Positions 25,326 to 33,044 of a stretch of DNA of 64,000 nucleotides are shown here, one piece after another. The position numbers and the translations under genes were made by a program. Position 1 is the first letter of the stretch; each line of letters starts with the position of its first letter. This DNA comes from Burkholderiales bacterium (GTDB taxonomy: Bacteria; Pseudomonadota; Gammaproteobacteria; Burkholderiales; Burkholderiaceae_F), in NCBI GenBank assembly GCA_020248865.1, contig JADCGS010000001.1, positions 62,001 to 126,000 of the forward strand, written 5' to 3'. The notes beneath the pieces are model-generated. The model worked only from the letters and a program-made list of their open reading frames with translations, was not told the origin of the DNA and searched no databases.

Positions 25326-26636
25326 TCAGTCCTCCGGGTTGTCGCGGATCCAATCCTCGATCTCGACCTGGATGCGGTCCCACTCGGCCTTGAACTGCCG
25401 GCGCGTGTATTCGAAGGCCGCAAAGCTCGCGCCCACCAGCGTGATGGCCAGCACCCAGGCCTCCAGCCGCTGCGTGTCGAGGGCAAAGCCGAAGAAGCGC
25501 ACCTGCGGACCCAGCGCGATGTCGAGCGTCAGGTGATAGGTCATCTCCACCACCAGCGCCAGGCCGAGCGCCAGCGCGACGCCGCTGACGATCACGCCGA
25601 AGTACGGATCGAGCAGCGCCCCGAACTTGCGAAACTTCATCACTCTCAGGTTCATCAGGATCAGCGAGCTGAGCCCGCCCGGCGCAAACATCACCAGGAT
25701 GACGAAGAAGGCGCCCAGGTAGAGCTGCCAGGCCTTGGTGTATTCCGACAGCGCGATCGAGAAGAAGATGAAGACCACGGCGCCGAGGATCGGCCCGAAG
25801 AAGAAGCTGACCCCGCCGATGAAGGCGGCCAGCAGCACGCCGCCGGAGCGGATCGCGCTGACCGCCTCGCTGCCCACGCTCTCGAGATTGATGGCCATCA
25901 GGCCGCCCGCGATACCGGCAAAGAAGGCCGAGAGCATCAGCATCAGCCAGCGCACGCGCTGCGTGTTGTAGCCGATGAACTCGGCCCGCTCCGGGTTGTC
26001 GCGCACCGCATTGGCAATGCGACCGAGCGGCGTGTGCGTCAGCGCGAACATCGCCACCATGCAGGCGAAGCACCAGACCGCGATCAGGTAGTACACCTGA
26101 ATGTCCGGGCCAAAGGTCCAGCCCGGCACGCCGAGGAAAGGCGGCCCGGCTGTGCGGTTGCCGCTGATGCCGGCCTCGCCGCCGAAGAAGCCTGGAAACA
26201 TCAGCGAGGCGGCAAACACCATCTCGCCGAGGCCCAACGTGATCATGGCAAACGGCGTGCCCGCCTTGCGCGTGGTGAGCCAGCCGAAGATGAAGCCGAA
26301 CAGCAGGCCTGCCAGCCCGCCCACCAGCGGCAGCAGCGACACTGGGAACGCGAGCTGCCCCTTGCCGACGAGATTCAGGGCGTGAATGGCGAAGTACGCT
26401 CCAAGGCCTGAATACACGGCGTGGCCGAAACTCAGCATGCCGCTCTGGCCCAGCAGCATGTTGTAGCTGAGCGCGAAGATGATGAGGATGCCGGCCTGCG
26501 ACATCAGCGCCAGCGAGAACTTGCTGGTGAAGATGAAGGGCAGCACGAGGAACATCAGGGCAGCGAAGCCCCAGACGACCCAGCGGCCGAAGTTCAGCGG
26601 CCGGTACTCCAGCGTAGGCAGGGTGACGGCAGCCAT
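25326..26636 (-). CDS. livM: Branched-chain-type ABC transporter permease LivM, C-terminally extended
   Basis: A protein of 436 aa with about ten hydrophobic segments. LivM landmarks are GQSGMLSFGHAVYSGLGAY, TPFAMITLGLGEMVFA and the EAA-like loop PLGRIANAVRDNPERAEFIGYNTQ. LivM proteins usually have 300-360 residues; here about 100 more follow the usual end (FAPGGLSSLIL), with two further hydrophobic stretches (YFGVIVSGVALALGLALVV and LEAWVLAITLVGASFAAF) and an acidic tail WIRDNPED. I prefer the ATG at 26636; an in-frame TTG four codons upstream is possible. It forms the membrane pore with LivH. Confidence 0.92.
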   Translation of the reverse strand: MAAVTLPTLEYRPLNFGRWVVWGFAALMFLVLPFIFTSKFSLALMSQAGILIIFALSYNMLLGQSGMLSFGHAVYSGLGAYFAIHALNLVGKGQLAFPVSLLPLVGGLAGLLFGFIFGWLTTRKAGTPFAMITLGLGEMVFAASLMFPGFFGGEAGISGNRTAGPPFLGVPGWTFGPDIQVYYLIAVWCFACMVAMFALTHTPLGRIANAVRDNPERAEFIGYNTQRVRWLMLMLSAFFAGIAGGLMAINLESVGSEAVSAIRSGGVLLAAFIGGVSFFFGPILGAVVFIFFSIALSEYTKAWQLYLGAFFVILVMFAPGGLSSLILMNLRVMKFRKFGALLDPYFGVIVSGVALALGLALVVEMTYHLTLDIALGPQVRFFGFALDTQRLEAWVLAITLVGASFAAFEYTRRQFKAEWDRIQVEIEDWIRDNPED

Positions 26637-26795
26637 CAGACGGCCCAAGGCAATCCGGCGCTCCCGAACGGGCGGTCGACAGCGTCCCGCTCCGGGCGCA
26701 GAGGGCAGCCGCAGCGCAGGCTGCAGCGGGCCTGTGCACCAACGCGCGCGCCCTCCCGGGAAGCTACAGCGGGCATGACGAACGACCTCTCACCC

Positions 26796-27764
26796 TCAGT
26801 CCTCGCGCGTGCCGAACAGGCCCTTCGGCCGGAAAATCAGGACCAGCACCAGCAGCAGGAACGGCAGCACCGGCGTCACCTGCGCCAGCGTGAGCTTGGC
26901 CAGGGTGTAGCCGAAGTCCGGCGGCCCGATCGGCATGCCGAGGCCAGCCAGCATCGCCCCGAGCGACCAGTCGCTGGTCTTGCCGAAGGCATCCACCAGG
27001 CCCAGCAGGAGCGACGCCACGAAGGCGCCGGCGAGCGAGCCCATGCCGCCGATCACGATGATCACGAACACGATCGCGCCCACCGCCGCGGCCATGCCGG
27101 GCTCGGTGACGAACAGGTTGCCGCCGACCACCCCCGCCAGCCCGGCCAGCGCACAGCCGCCGCCGAAAACGCCCATGAAGACCCGGGGCACGTTGTGCCC
27201 GAGCGCCTCGACCTGCTGCGGATGCGACAGCGCCGCACGGATCACCAGACCAATGCGGGTCCGCGTGAGCACGAGCCAGAGCGAGCCCAGCATGAATACC
27301 GCCACCGCCATGGCAAACGCCCGGTAGGCCGGGAAGGTGATGCCGAAGGCCGACTGCAGCCAGCGCACCGGCCCGTCGAGCGCGGCGGGCACCTGGTAGG
27401 CCACGGCCGCCCGACCCCAGACGACCTGTACCAGCTCGACGACGATGAAGCTCAGGCCGAAGGTGAACAGCAGCTCGGGCACATGGCCCCATTGGTGCAC
27501 GCGGCGCAGGCCGTAGCGCTGCACCAGTGCGCCCAGCATGCCGACCACCAGCGGCGCCAGCAGCAGTGCCGGCCAGTAGCCGATCCATTGCGAGATCTGG
27601 AAGGCAAAGTACGCGCCCAGCATGTAAAAACTGGTGTGCGCGAAATTGAGCACGCCCATCATCGAGAAGATGAGCGTCAGCCCGGCTGCCAGCATGAACA
27701 ACAGCAGTCCATAGGACAGGCCGTTGAGCAACTGGACGAAGAAGAACTCGAGGGGCATTGCCAT
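26796..27764 (-). CDS. livH: Branched-chain-type ABC transporter permease LivH
   Basis: A protein of 322 aa and highly hydrophobic, with LivH features: QLLNGLSYGLLLFMLAAGLTLIFSMMGVLNFAHTSFYMLGAY at the start, the cytoplasmic EAA-type loop TRIGLVIRAALSHPQQVEALGHNVP, and IVIGGMGSLAGAFVASLLLGL. It ends FRPKGLFGTRED, the usual LivH/LivM terminus. The inner-membrane partner of LivM. Unlike livG-livF, it is separated from both livK (197 bp) and livM (159 bp) by GC-rich spacers. Confidence 0.94.
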   Translation of the reverse strand: MAMPLEFFFVQLLNGLSYGLLLFMLAAGLTLIFSMMGVLNFAHTSFYMLGAYFAFQISQWIGYWPALLLAPLVVGMLGALVQRYGLRRVHQWGHVPELLFTFGLSFIVVELVQVVWGRAAVAYQVPAALDGPVRWLQSAFGITFPAYRAFAMAVAVFMLGSLWLVLTRTRIGLVIRAALSHPQQVEALGHNVPRVFMGVFGGGCALAGLAGVVGGNLFVTEPGMAAAVGAIVFVIIVIGGMGSLAGAFVASLLLGLVDAFGKTSDWSLGAMLAGLGMPIGPPDFGYTLAKLTLAQVTPVLPFLLLVLVLIFRPKGLFGTRED

Positions 27765-27789
27765 GAAGGCTGCTGGCGCAGCCAGTGAC

Positions 27790-27855
27790 GGCCGCTCGCG
27801 CAGCCTATGAGGGCCGCTTGCGCGGCCTATGGCGGCGCTGCGCGCCCATGATGAG
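27790..27855 (-). repeat. Hairpin array in the livK-livH spacer
   Basis: Three degenerate units of about 22 bp lie in tandem. The central one is GGCCGCTTGCGCGGCC (perfect 6-bp stem, 4-base loop), the first is GGCCGCTCGCGCAGCC and the third GGCGCTGCGCGCC; each is followed by a CATG/TATG-like tail. In the transcript they would form consecutive stem-loops just after the livK coding region. A 14-bp direct repeat CGCAGCCGCCGTCA (27901-27914 and 27937-27950) also lies in this spacer. Confidence 0.5.
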
Positions 27856-27961
27856 ACCTGGGGCGCGGCAGCGGGTGCGCGCCGCGCGCCGCATGCGCCG
27901 CGCAGCCGCCGTCATTTCTCACCCATCATGGACTGCCGCAGCCGCCGTCACGCTTCGTCCG

Positions 27962-29239
27962 TCATGGCTTCGCCGGTCGCGTCATGTTGCAGGAGGTCGG
28001 CTGGGTGGCGATGTAGGTGGGGATCGCCCGCTCGGTCTTCCAGGTGAAGCCGGTCTTCTCGATGTCGTGCTTCAGCGGTCCGCCGACCTTGGCCCAGGAG
28101 GCGATGAACAGGGGCTGCTGCAACTGATGGTCGCTGGCGCGCATCTCGATCTCGCCCATGATCGAGTTCATCTTCATGCCGCTCATGGTGTGCGCCACCC
28201 GCAGCGGATCGGCGTTGCCGTTGTTGCGCCGGATAGCCTCGGCCACCATCGCCACCGCGTTGTAGGCCGCCAGCGTGTAGAACTCCTCGTTGAACTTCTT
28301 CTTGAAGCCGGTGTACAGCTCCTCGCCGGGGAACTTGTCGACGTTGGGGTGCCAGTAGGCAACCATCCTCACGCGCTCGGCGGCGGCTGCCCCCATTGCC
28401 GTGGGGGTGCCGATGACGCCGGCGTAGTAGGTATAGAAGTTGACGTTCAGCCCAGCGTCGCGGGCGGCGCGGATCAGCAGGGTGAGGTCGGTGCCCCAGT
28501 TGCCCGTGATCACGGTGTCGGCGTTGGCGGCACGGATCTTGGCGATGTAGGGCGAGAAGTCGCGCACCTGTCCGAGCGGGTGCAGGTCCTCGCCGACGAT
28601 CTTCACGTCCGGCCGCTTGCGCGCCAGCAGCTCCTTGGCCACCCGCGCCACCTGCTGGCCATGCGAGTAGTTTTGGTTCAGCAGGTAGACGCTGCGCACT
28701 TCCTTGCGGTCCTTCAGGTACTCGGCGAGCGCCTCCATCTTCATGTCGGTGTTGGCGTCGAAGCGGAAGTGCCAGAAGTTGCAGCGGGAATTGGTCAGGT
28801 CCGGATCGACGGCCGCGTAGTTCAGGTAGACGATCGACTGGTTCGGGTTGCGCTCGTTGTGGCGGGCGATCGCCTCGGCCAGCGGGATCGCCACGTGCGA
28901 GCCGTTGCCCTGCGTCACGTAGCGGATATTCTGGTCGATGATCGTGCGCAGCAGCGTCAGGCTCTCCTGCGGCGAGTTCTTGTTGTCGAAAGGCACGATC
29001 TCGAAGCGCACGCCGGGGCCGGCCAACTGCCTTTGATTGGCCACCTCGGCCACGTACTGGTAGTGCTTGAGCTGGTTCTGTCCAACCGCCGCAAACGGGC
29101 CCGACAGCGGATCCATGAAGGCGATACGCACGGTGGCGGCGGCGCTGCCACCCTTGCCCTGGGCCAGGGCGACGCCGCTGAACAGGGCGACGAGGCCCAG
29201 CGAGACACCGCCGAGCCACTTGATCAACTGCCGACGCAT
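27962..29239 (-). CDS. livK: Branched-chain-type ABC transporter substrate-binding protein LivK-like
   Basis: A protein of 425 aa with signal peptide MRRQLIKWLGGVSLGLVALFSGVALA, so periplasmic. The body is a type I periplasmic-binding fold (VRIAFMDPLSGPFAAVGQNQLKHYQYV; YLNYAAVDPDLTNSRCNFWHFRFDANTDMK). It captures the ligand for the LivHM permease. The ligand is not predictable, but the genes around it (acyl-CoA ligase upstream, beta-oxidation enzymes downstream) favour a carboxylic or aromatic acid rather than leucine. The ATG at 29239 has a GGAG-type ribosome-binding site. Product needed in excess over the permease, which may explain the hairpins that follow. Confidence 0.92.
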   Translation of the reverse strand: MRRQLIKWLGGVSLGLVALFSGVALAQGKGGSAAATVRIAFMDPLSGPFAAVGQNQLKHYQYVAEVANQRQLAGPGVRFEIVPFDNKNSPQESLTLLRTIIDQNIRYVTQGNGSHVAIPLAEAIARHNERNPNQSIVYLNYAAVDPDLTNSRCNFWHFRFDANTDMKMEALAEYLKDRKEVRSVYLLNQNYSHGQQVARVAKELLARKRPDVKIVGEDLHPLGQVRDFSPYIAKIRAANADTVITGNWGTDLTLLIRAARDAGLNVNFYTYYAGVIGTPTAMGAAAAERVRMVAYWHPNVDKFPGEELYTGFKKKFNEEFYTLAAYNAVAMVAEAIRRNNGNADPLRVAHTMSGMKMNSIMGEIEMRASDHQLQQPLFIASWAKVGGPLKHDIEKTGFTWKTERAIPTYIATQPTSCNMTRPAKP

Positions 29240-29338
29240 GCTTGTCTCCTGAAGTTGGCGAGCCTCTCGACGGGCCCGTGGTGCGAGATTACCTGCCTGC
29301 CGGCCGCAAGCCAATCGTGGCCGCGCCGGGGCGGCTGG

Positions 29339-30982
29339 TCAGGTGCCGGCAAGGCGGTAGTCCCTGAACTGCTCACGCAGCCGCGCCTTGAGCATCTTGC
29401 CGGTGGCCCCCAGCGGAATCGATTCCACGAACGCCACGGCGTCGGGGATCTGCCACTTGGCGAGCTTGCCTTCGTAGTGCCGGAGCATCTCCTCGGCGCT
29501 CAACTGGGCGTCCGGCTTCCTGACCACGACCAGCAGCGGCCGCTCGTCCCACTTGGGGTGCTTGATGGCGATGCAAGCGGCCATGGCCACCGCCGGATGC
29601 GACACCGCGATGTTCTCGATCTCGATCGAGCTGATCCACTCACCGCCCGACTTGATGACATCCTTGCTGCGGTCGGTGATCTGCATGTAGCCGTCGGCAT
29701 CGATGGTGGCCACGTCGCCGGTGGGAAACCAGCCCGTGCCGGCGGCGTCATGCTGCAGCGGGTCGCCACCCTCGCCCTTGAAGTACTCGCGCACCACCCA
29801 CGGGCCACGCACCCACAGGTCGCCGAAGGCCTTGCCGTCCCAGGGCAGGTCCTGGCCGTCGTCCCCGACGATCTTCATGTCGACCCCGAAGATCGGTCGG
29901 CCCTGCTTGTACTGCACAGGCAGCCGCTCTTCGGCGGACTGGCCCAGATGCTTGGCCTTCAGGCTCGCGACTGTGCCCAGCGGGCTCATCTCGGTCATGC
30001 CCCAGGCGTGCAGCACCTGCACGCCGTATTTTTCCTGGAACAGGCGCAGCATGGCCGGCGGACAGGCGGAGCCGCCGATGACCGTGCGGTTCATGGTGGA
30101 GAAGCGCAAGCCGGCCGATTCGATGTGCGCCAGTAACCCCTGCCAGACGGTGGGCACGCCGGCCGACACCGTGACACGCTCGGCCTCGAACAGCTCATAC
30201 AGCGACTTGCCGTCGAGCTGCCCGCCCGGAAAGACCAGCTTGGCGCCGACCATCGGCGCCACGTAGGGCAGGCCCCAGGCGTTAACGTGAAACATTGGCA
30301 CCACCGGAAGGATGGCGTCGCGGGAGGAGAGGTTCAGCGCATCGGGCAGCGCGGCGGCGTAGCTGTGCAGCAGCGTGGAACGGTGGCTGTACAGGACCCC
30401 CTTGGGGTTGCCGGTCGTACCCGACGTGTAGCACATCGACGAGGCGAGGTTCTCGTCGAACTCGGGCCACGCAAAGCGTTCCGAGTGCCCGTCGATCAGG
30501 GCCTCGTAGCAGTGCAGCGGAACCTGGGCCGCCTTGGGCATGCGGTCGCGATCAATCATCGCGACCCAGTGCTCGACGCCGGGGCAATGCGCGGCGATCG
30601 CCTCGACGATGGGCAGGAAGGTCAGGTCGAAGCACAGGACCTTGTCGCCGGCGTGATTGACGATCCACGCGATCTGGTCGGCATGCAGGCGCGGATTCAG
30701 CGTATGCAGCACCGCTCCACTGCCGGACACCGCAAAATACAACTCGAAATGCCGGTACCCGTTCCACGCCAGCGTACCCACGCGGTCGCTGCGGCTGACG
30801 CCAAGAGCGGTCAGCGCATTGGCCAGTTGCCGGGCGCGCCGGTGGGCCTGGCGATAGGTGCTCCGATGGATGTCACCCTCGACCCGCCGCGACACGATCT
30901 CCACGTCGGGATGGAACCGCTCGGCGTGCTGGATCAGCGAAGCGATCGCCAGCGGCGCCTGCATCATCAGGCCGTTCAGCAT
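29339..30982 (-). CDS. Acyl-CoA ligase of the AMP-forming family (DmdB / long-chain type)
   Basis: A protein of 547 aa with the adenylate-forming core motifs: A3 loop [14 protein letters not shown]5 [10 protein letters not shown]7 [25 protein letters not shown] with A8, and the C-terminal catalytic Lys in [11 protein letters not shown]. The N-terminal [27 protein letters not shown] matches the group of medium/long-chain acyl-CoA ligases that includes methylthiopropionate-CoA ligase DmdB. It activates an acid with ATP and CoA. As the first gene of the operon leading to the Liv transporter and beta-oxidation enzymes, it probably traps the imported acid as its CoA thioester. Confidence 0.92.
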   Translation of the reverse strand: MLNGLMMQAPLAIASLIQHAERFHPDVEIVSRRVEGDIHRSTYRQAHRRARQLANALTALGVSRSDRVGTLAWNGYRHFELYFAVSGSGAVLHTLNPRLHADQIAWIVNHAGDKVLCFDLTFLPIVEAIAAHCPGVEHWVAMIDRDRMPKAAQVPLHCYEALIDGHSERFAWPEFDENLASSMCYTSGTTGNPKGVLYSHRSTLLHSYAAALPDALNLSSRDAILPVVPMFHVNAWGLPYVAPMVGAKLVFPGGQLDGKSLYELFEAERVTVSAGVPTVWQGLLAHIESAGLRFSTMNRTVIGGSACPPAMLRLFQEKYGVQVLHAWGMTEMSPLGTVASLKAKHLGQSAEERLPVQYKQGRPIFGVDMKIVGDDGQDLPWDGKAFGDLWVRGPWVVREYFKGEGGDPLQHDAAGTGWFPTGDVATIDADGYMQITDRSKDVIKSGGEWISSIEIENIAVSHPAVAMAACIAIKHPKWDERPLLVVVRKPDAQLSAEEMLRHYEGKLAKWQIPDAVAFVESIPLGATGKMLKARLREQFRDYRLAGT

Positions 30983-31146
30983 CGGCAGTCTCCTGGTGTC
31001 CTGGGGCGGTGCCCGGCCGGCCGCGCACGGCGCAAATCGACGCGGGCAACGACGAGCGGTACGAGTCGATGGCGCAGTGTAGCCATCCGGAAGTGGCGCA
31101 GAGCAGTCAGGCTCTCGTCATCCCGCATGGCGTAAATTCGCGCTTC

Positions 31147-31773
31147 ATGAAGCTGCTGTTCGACCTGCTTCCGGTCATCCTTTTCTTTGTCGCGTACAAG
31201 CTGGCCGGGCTTGACCCCGAGACGGCGCAGGCGCTGGCAGCCCGCACGCTCGGGCCGCTCGTCAGCGACGGCCGCGTGCCACCCGACCAGGCGTCGATCC
31301 TGATTGCCACCGCCGTGGTCATCGTCGTGTCGCTGCTGCAGGTGCTGTGGCTGCTGGCTCGCGGGCGCAAGGTCGACGCGATGCTCTGGGTCAGCTTAGT
31401 GGTCATCGTGGTGTTCGGCGGGGCCACCATCTGGCTGCACGACGAGAGCTTCATCAAGTGGAAGCCAACGATCCTTTACTGGCTGTTCGCCACCGCTCTG
31501 GTTGCAGGTCACCTCGGCTTTCGGCGCAACCTGATCAAGTCCGTGCTGGGCGCGCAACTCGACCTGCCGCAGCCCGTCTGGAAGCGCCTGGTGTGGGTAT
31601 GGAGCGGCTTTTTCGCGGGTGCGGGCGCGCTCAATCTCGCCGTCGCCTACACCGTGCCGACCGCCGCCTGGGTGAACTTCAAGCTGTTCGGCCTGCTTGG
31701 CCTTACGCTGACCTTTATGCTGGTCGTTGGCGTCTGGGTGTCGCGCCATGTGAAGGAGGCGCCGGATGTCTGA
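31147..31773 (+). CDS. yciB: Inner-membrane septation protein A (YciB/IspZ-like)
   Basis: A protein of 208 aa with about five membrane segments, starting MKLLFDLLPVILFFVAYKLAG and containing WIWxN-type family features such as ATIWLHDESFIKWKPTILYWLFA. YciB interacts with cell-envelope and division machinery. The ATG at 31147 is favoured because the family starts right at MKLLFD-like sequence; the frame extends upstream without homology. The bolA gene overlaps its end by 8 bp, a common betaproteobacterial arrangement (yciB-bolA-parvulin). Confidence 0.93.
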   Translation: MKLLFDLLPVILFFVAYKLAGLDPETAQALAARTLGPLVSDGRVPPDQASILIATAVVIVVSLLQVLWLLARGRKVDAMLWVSLVVIVVFGGATIWLHDESFIKWKPTILYWLFATALVAGHLGFRRNLIKSVLGAQLDLPQPVWKRLVWVWSGFFAGAGALNLAVAYTVPTAAWVNFKLFGLLGLTLTFMLVVGVWVSRHVKEAPDV

Positions 31774-32065
31774 CGGCGCGCCGGGCGAGCGGCTGGCCCG
31801 CATCGAGGCGCGGCTGCGCGCCGCCCTGCAGCCGCAGTTGCTGCGGCTGTACGACGACAGTGCGCTGCACGCCGGCCACGAAGGCGCCAAGAGCGGCGGC
31901 GGGCATTACCGGATACACTTGGTGAGCGCGTGTTTCGAGGGCTTGCCCAAGCTGGCTCGCCATCGCCTTGTGTATGATTCTTTGCACGATCTGATGCAGC
32001 GCGAAATTCATGCGCTCGCCATGACGCTGCAGTCGCCCGGAGAGGCCGCCGGCAGCGCCGACTGA
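31766..32065 (+). CDS. bolA: BolA family protein
   Basis: A protein of 99 aa with the BolA/YrbA core: a variable loop DDSALHAGHEGAKSGGGHYRIHLVS and the helix-turn-helix-like RHRLVYDSLHDLMQREIHALAM. It has the conserved His residues used with monothiol glutaredoxins in iron-sulfur handling. No partner glutaredoxin gene is in view. Start overlaps yciB by 8 bp; the parvulin gene follows 27 bp later. Confidence 0.92.
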   Translation: MSDGAPGERLARIEARLRAALQPQLLRLYDDSALHAGHEGAKSGGGHYRIHLVSACFEGLPKLARHRLVYDSLHDLMQREIHALAMTLQSPGEAAGSAD

Positions 32066-32092
32066 TCGTCCTTGTCTTCCAGAAAGTCCGAC

Positions 32093-32872
32093 ATGAATCT
32101 CAAGCTCCTGCGGGGCCTTGCCCTGTTTTCGCTCACCGTAGCGTCGTCCGCCGTGCTCGCGCAAAACCTGGCCGTGGTCAACAATCGACCGATCCCCAAG
32201 GCGCGCGAGGATGCGTGGGTCGCCCAGCTCAAGCAGCAGGGCCAGCAGGACACGCCGCAGTTGCGCGAGATGATCAAGCAGGAGCTGATTCGCCGCGAGA
32301 TATTCCTGCAGGAGGCCGGTCGTCGGGGCCTGCCCGAGAAGCCGGAAGTGAAGTTCCAGCTCGACGTGCAGCGCCAGAACACGCTGATCCAGGCGCTGAT
32401 GCGCGACGAACTGGAGAAGCGCCCGATCACGGATGCCGAAGTGGCGGCCGCCTATGAGACGCAGAGGAAGCAGATGGGCGACAGGGAGTACCGCGCCCGT
32501 CACATCCTCCTGGAGAAAGAAGACGAGGCCAAGCAGGTCATCGAGCAGCTCAAGCGCGGCGCCAAGTTCGAGGACCTGGCCAAGCGCTCCAAGGACACCG
32601 GCTCGGCCGCCAACGGCGGCGATCTGGACTGGGCGGGTGCGGACGCTTATGTCAAGCCGTTCTCGGACGCGATGGTCAAGCTGCAGAAGGGTCAGGTTGT
32701 CGATGCGCCGGTGCAGTCGCAGTTCGGCTGGCACGTGATCCGCCTGGACGACGTGCGCGAAGCGCAGTTCCCGCCACTGGCCCAGGTTCAGGGCCAGATC
32801 CGCGAGGCGCTGCAGCAGCAGCGGATGCAGGCCTTTGCCGAGGATCTGCGCAAGAAGGCGAAGGTGCAGTAA
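32093..32872 (+). CDS. Periplasmic parvulin-type peptidyl-prolyl isomerase
   Basis: A protein of 259 aa with signal peptide MNLKLLRGLALFSLTVASSAVLAQ. The N-terminal SurA-like helical region is followed by a single parvulin domain (about 130-225): RARHILLEKEDEAKQVI, SAANGGDLDWA and SQFGWHVIRLDD. It assists folding of exported proteins. The ATG at 32093 is chosen because it opens the signal peptide; an upstream in-frame TTG would add seven residues. It ends in a hairpin terminator shared with purL. Confidence 0.92.
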   Translation: MNLKLLRGLALFSLTVASSAVLAQNLAVVNNRPIPKAREDAWVAQLKQQGQQDTPQLREMIKQELIRREIFLQEAGRRGLPEKPEVKFQLDVQRQNTLIQALMRDELEKRPITDAEVAAAYETQRKQMGDREYRARHILLEKEDEAKQVIEQLKRGAKFEDLAKRSKDTGSAANGGDLDWAGADAYVKPFSDAMVKLQKGQVVDAPVQSQFGWHVIRLDDVREAQFPPLAQVQGQIREALQQQRMQAFAEDLRKKAKVQ

Positions 32873-32900
32873 AGCCCCCGGTTGGGGCCAGGCAAATTGG

Positions 32901-32925
32901 GGGGCGCTGTGGCGCCCCTATTCAT
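32901..32925. terminator. Hairpin terminator between the parvulin gene and purL
   Basis: GGGGCGC-TGTG-GCGCCCC forms a 7-bp GC stem with a 4-base loop at 32901-32918, then a modest T-rich stretch (TATTCATTTG) on the plus side. Placed 29 bp after the plus-strand stop and before the purL stop at 33045 on the other strand, it probably ends plus-strand transcription. Confidence 0.6.
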
Positions 32926-33044
32926 TTGCGCTGCCGGCGGGCCGGCAGGGGGATCGCCTCGACGTGACGCTCACGCCCGCAGCGCGGTGCGGTCGCAGTT
33001 GCCGCGCCGCCGCCGCCGATCGCGAGTCCGCGGCGGTTGCCGGA

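Noticed and set aside
25174-26742. A 522-codon minus-strand frame over livM
   Set aside because: Out of frame with LivM, which has full family features in the other frame; only its short tail in the livM-livG spacer was kept as a weak observation.
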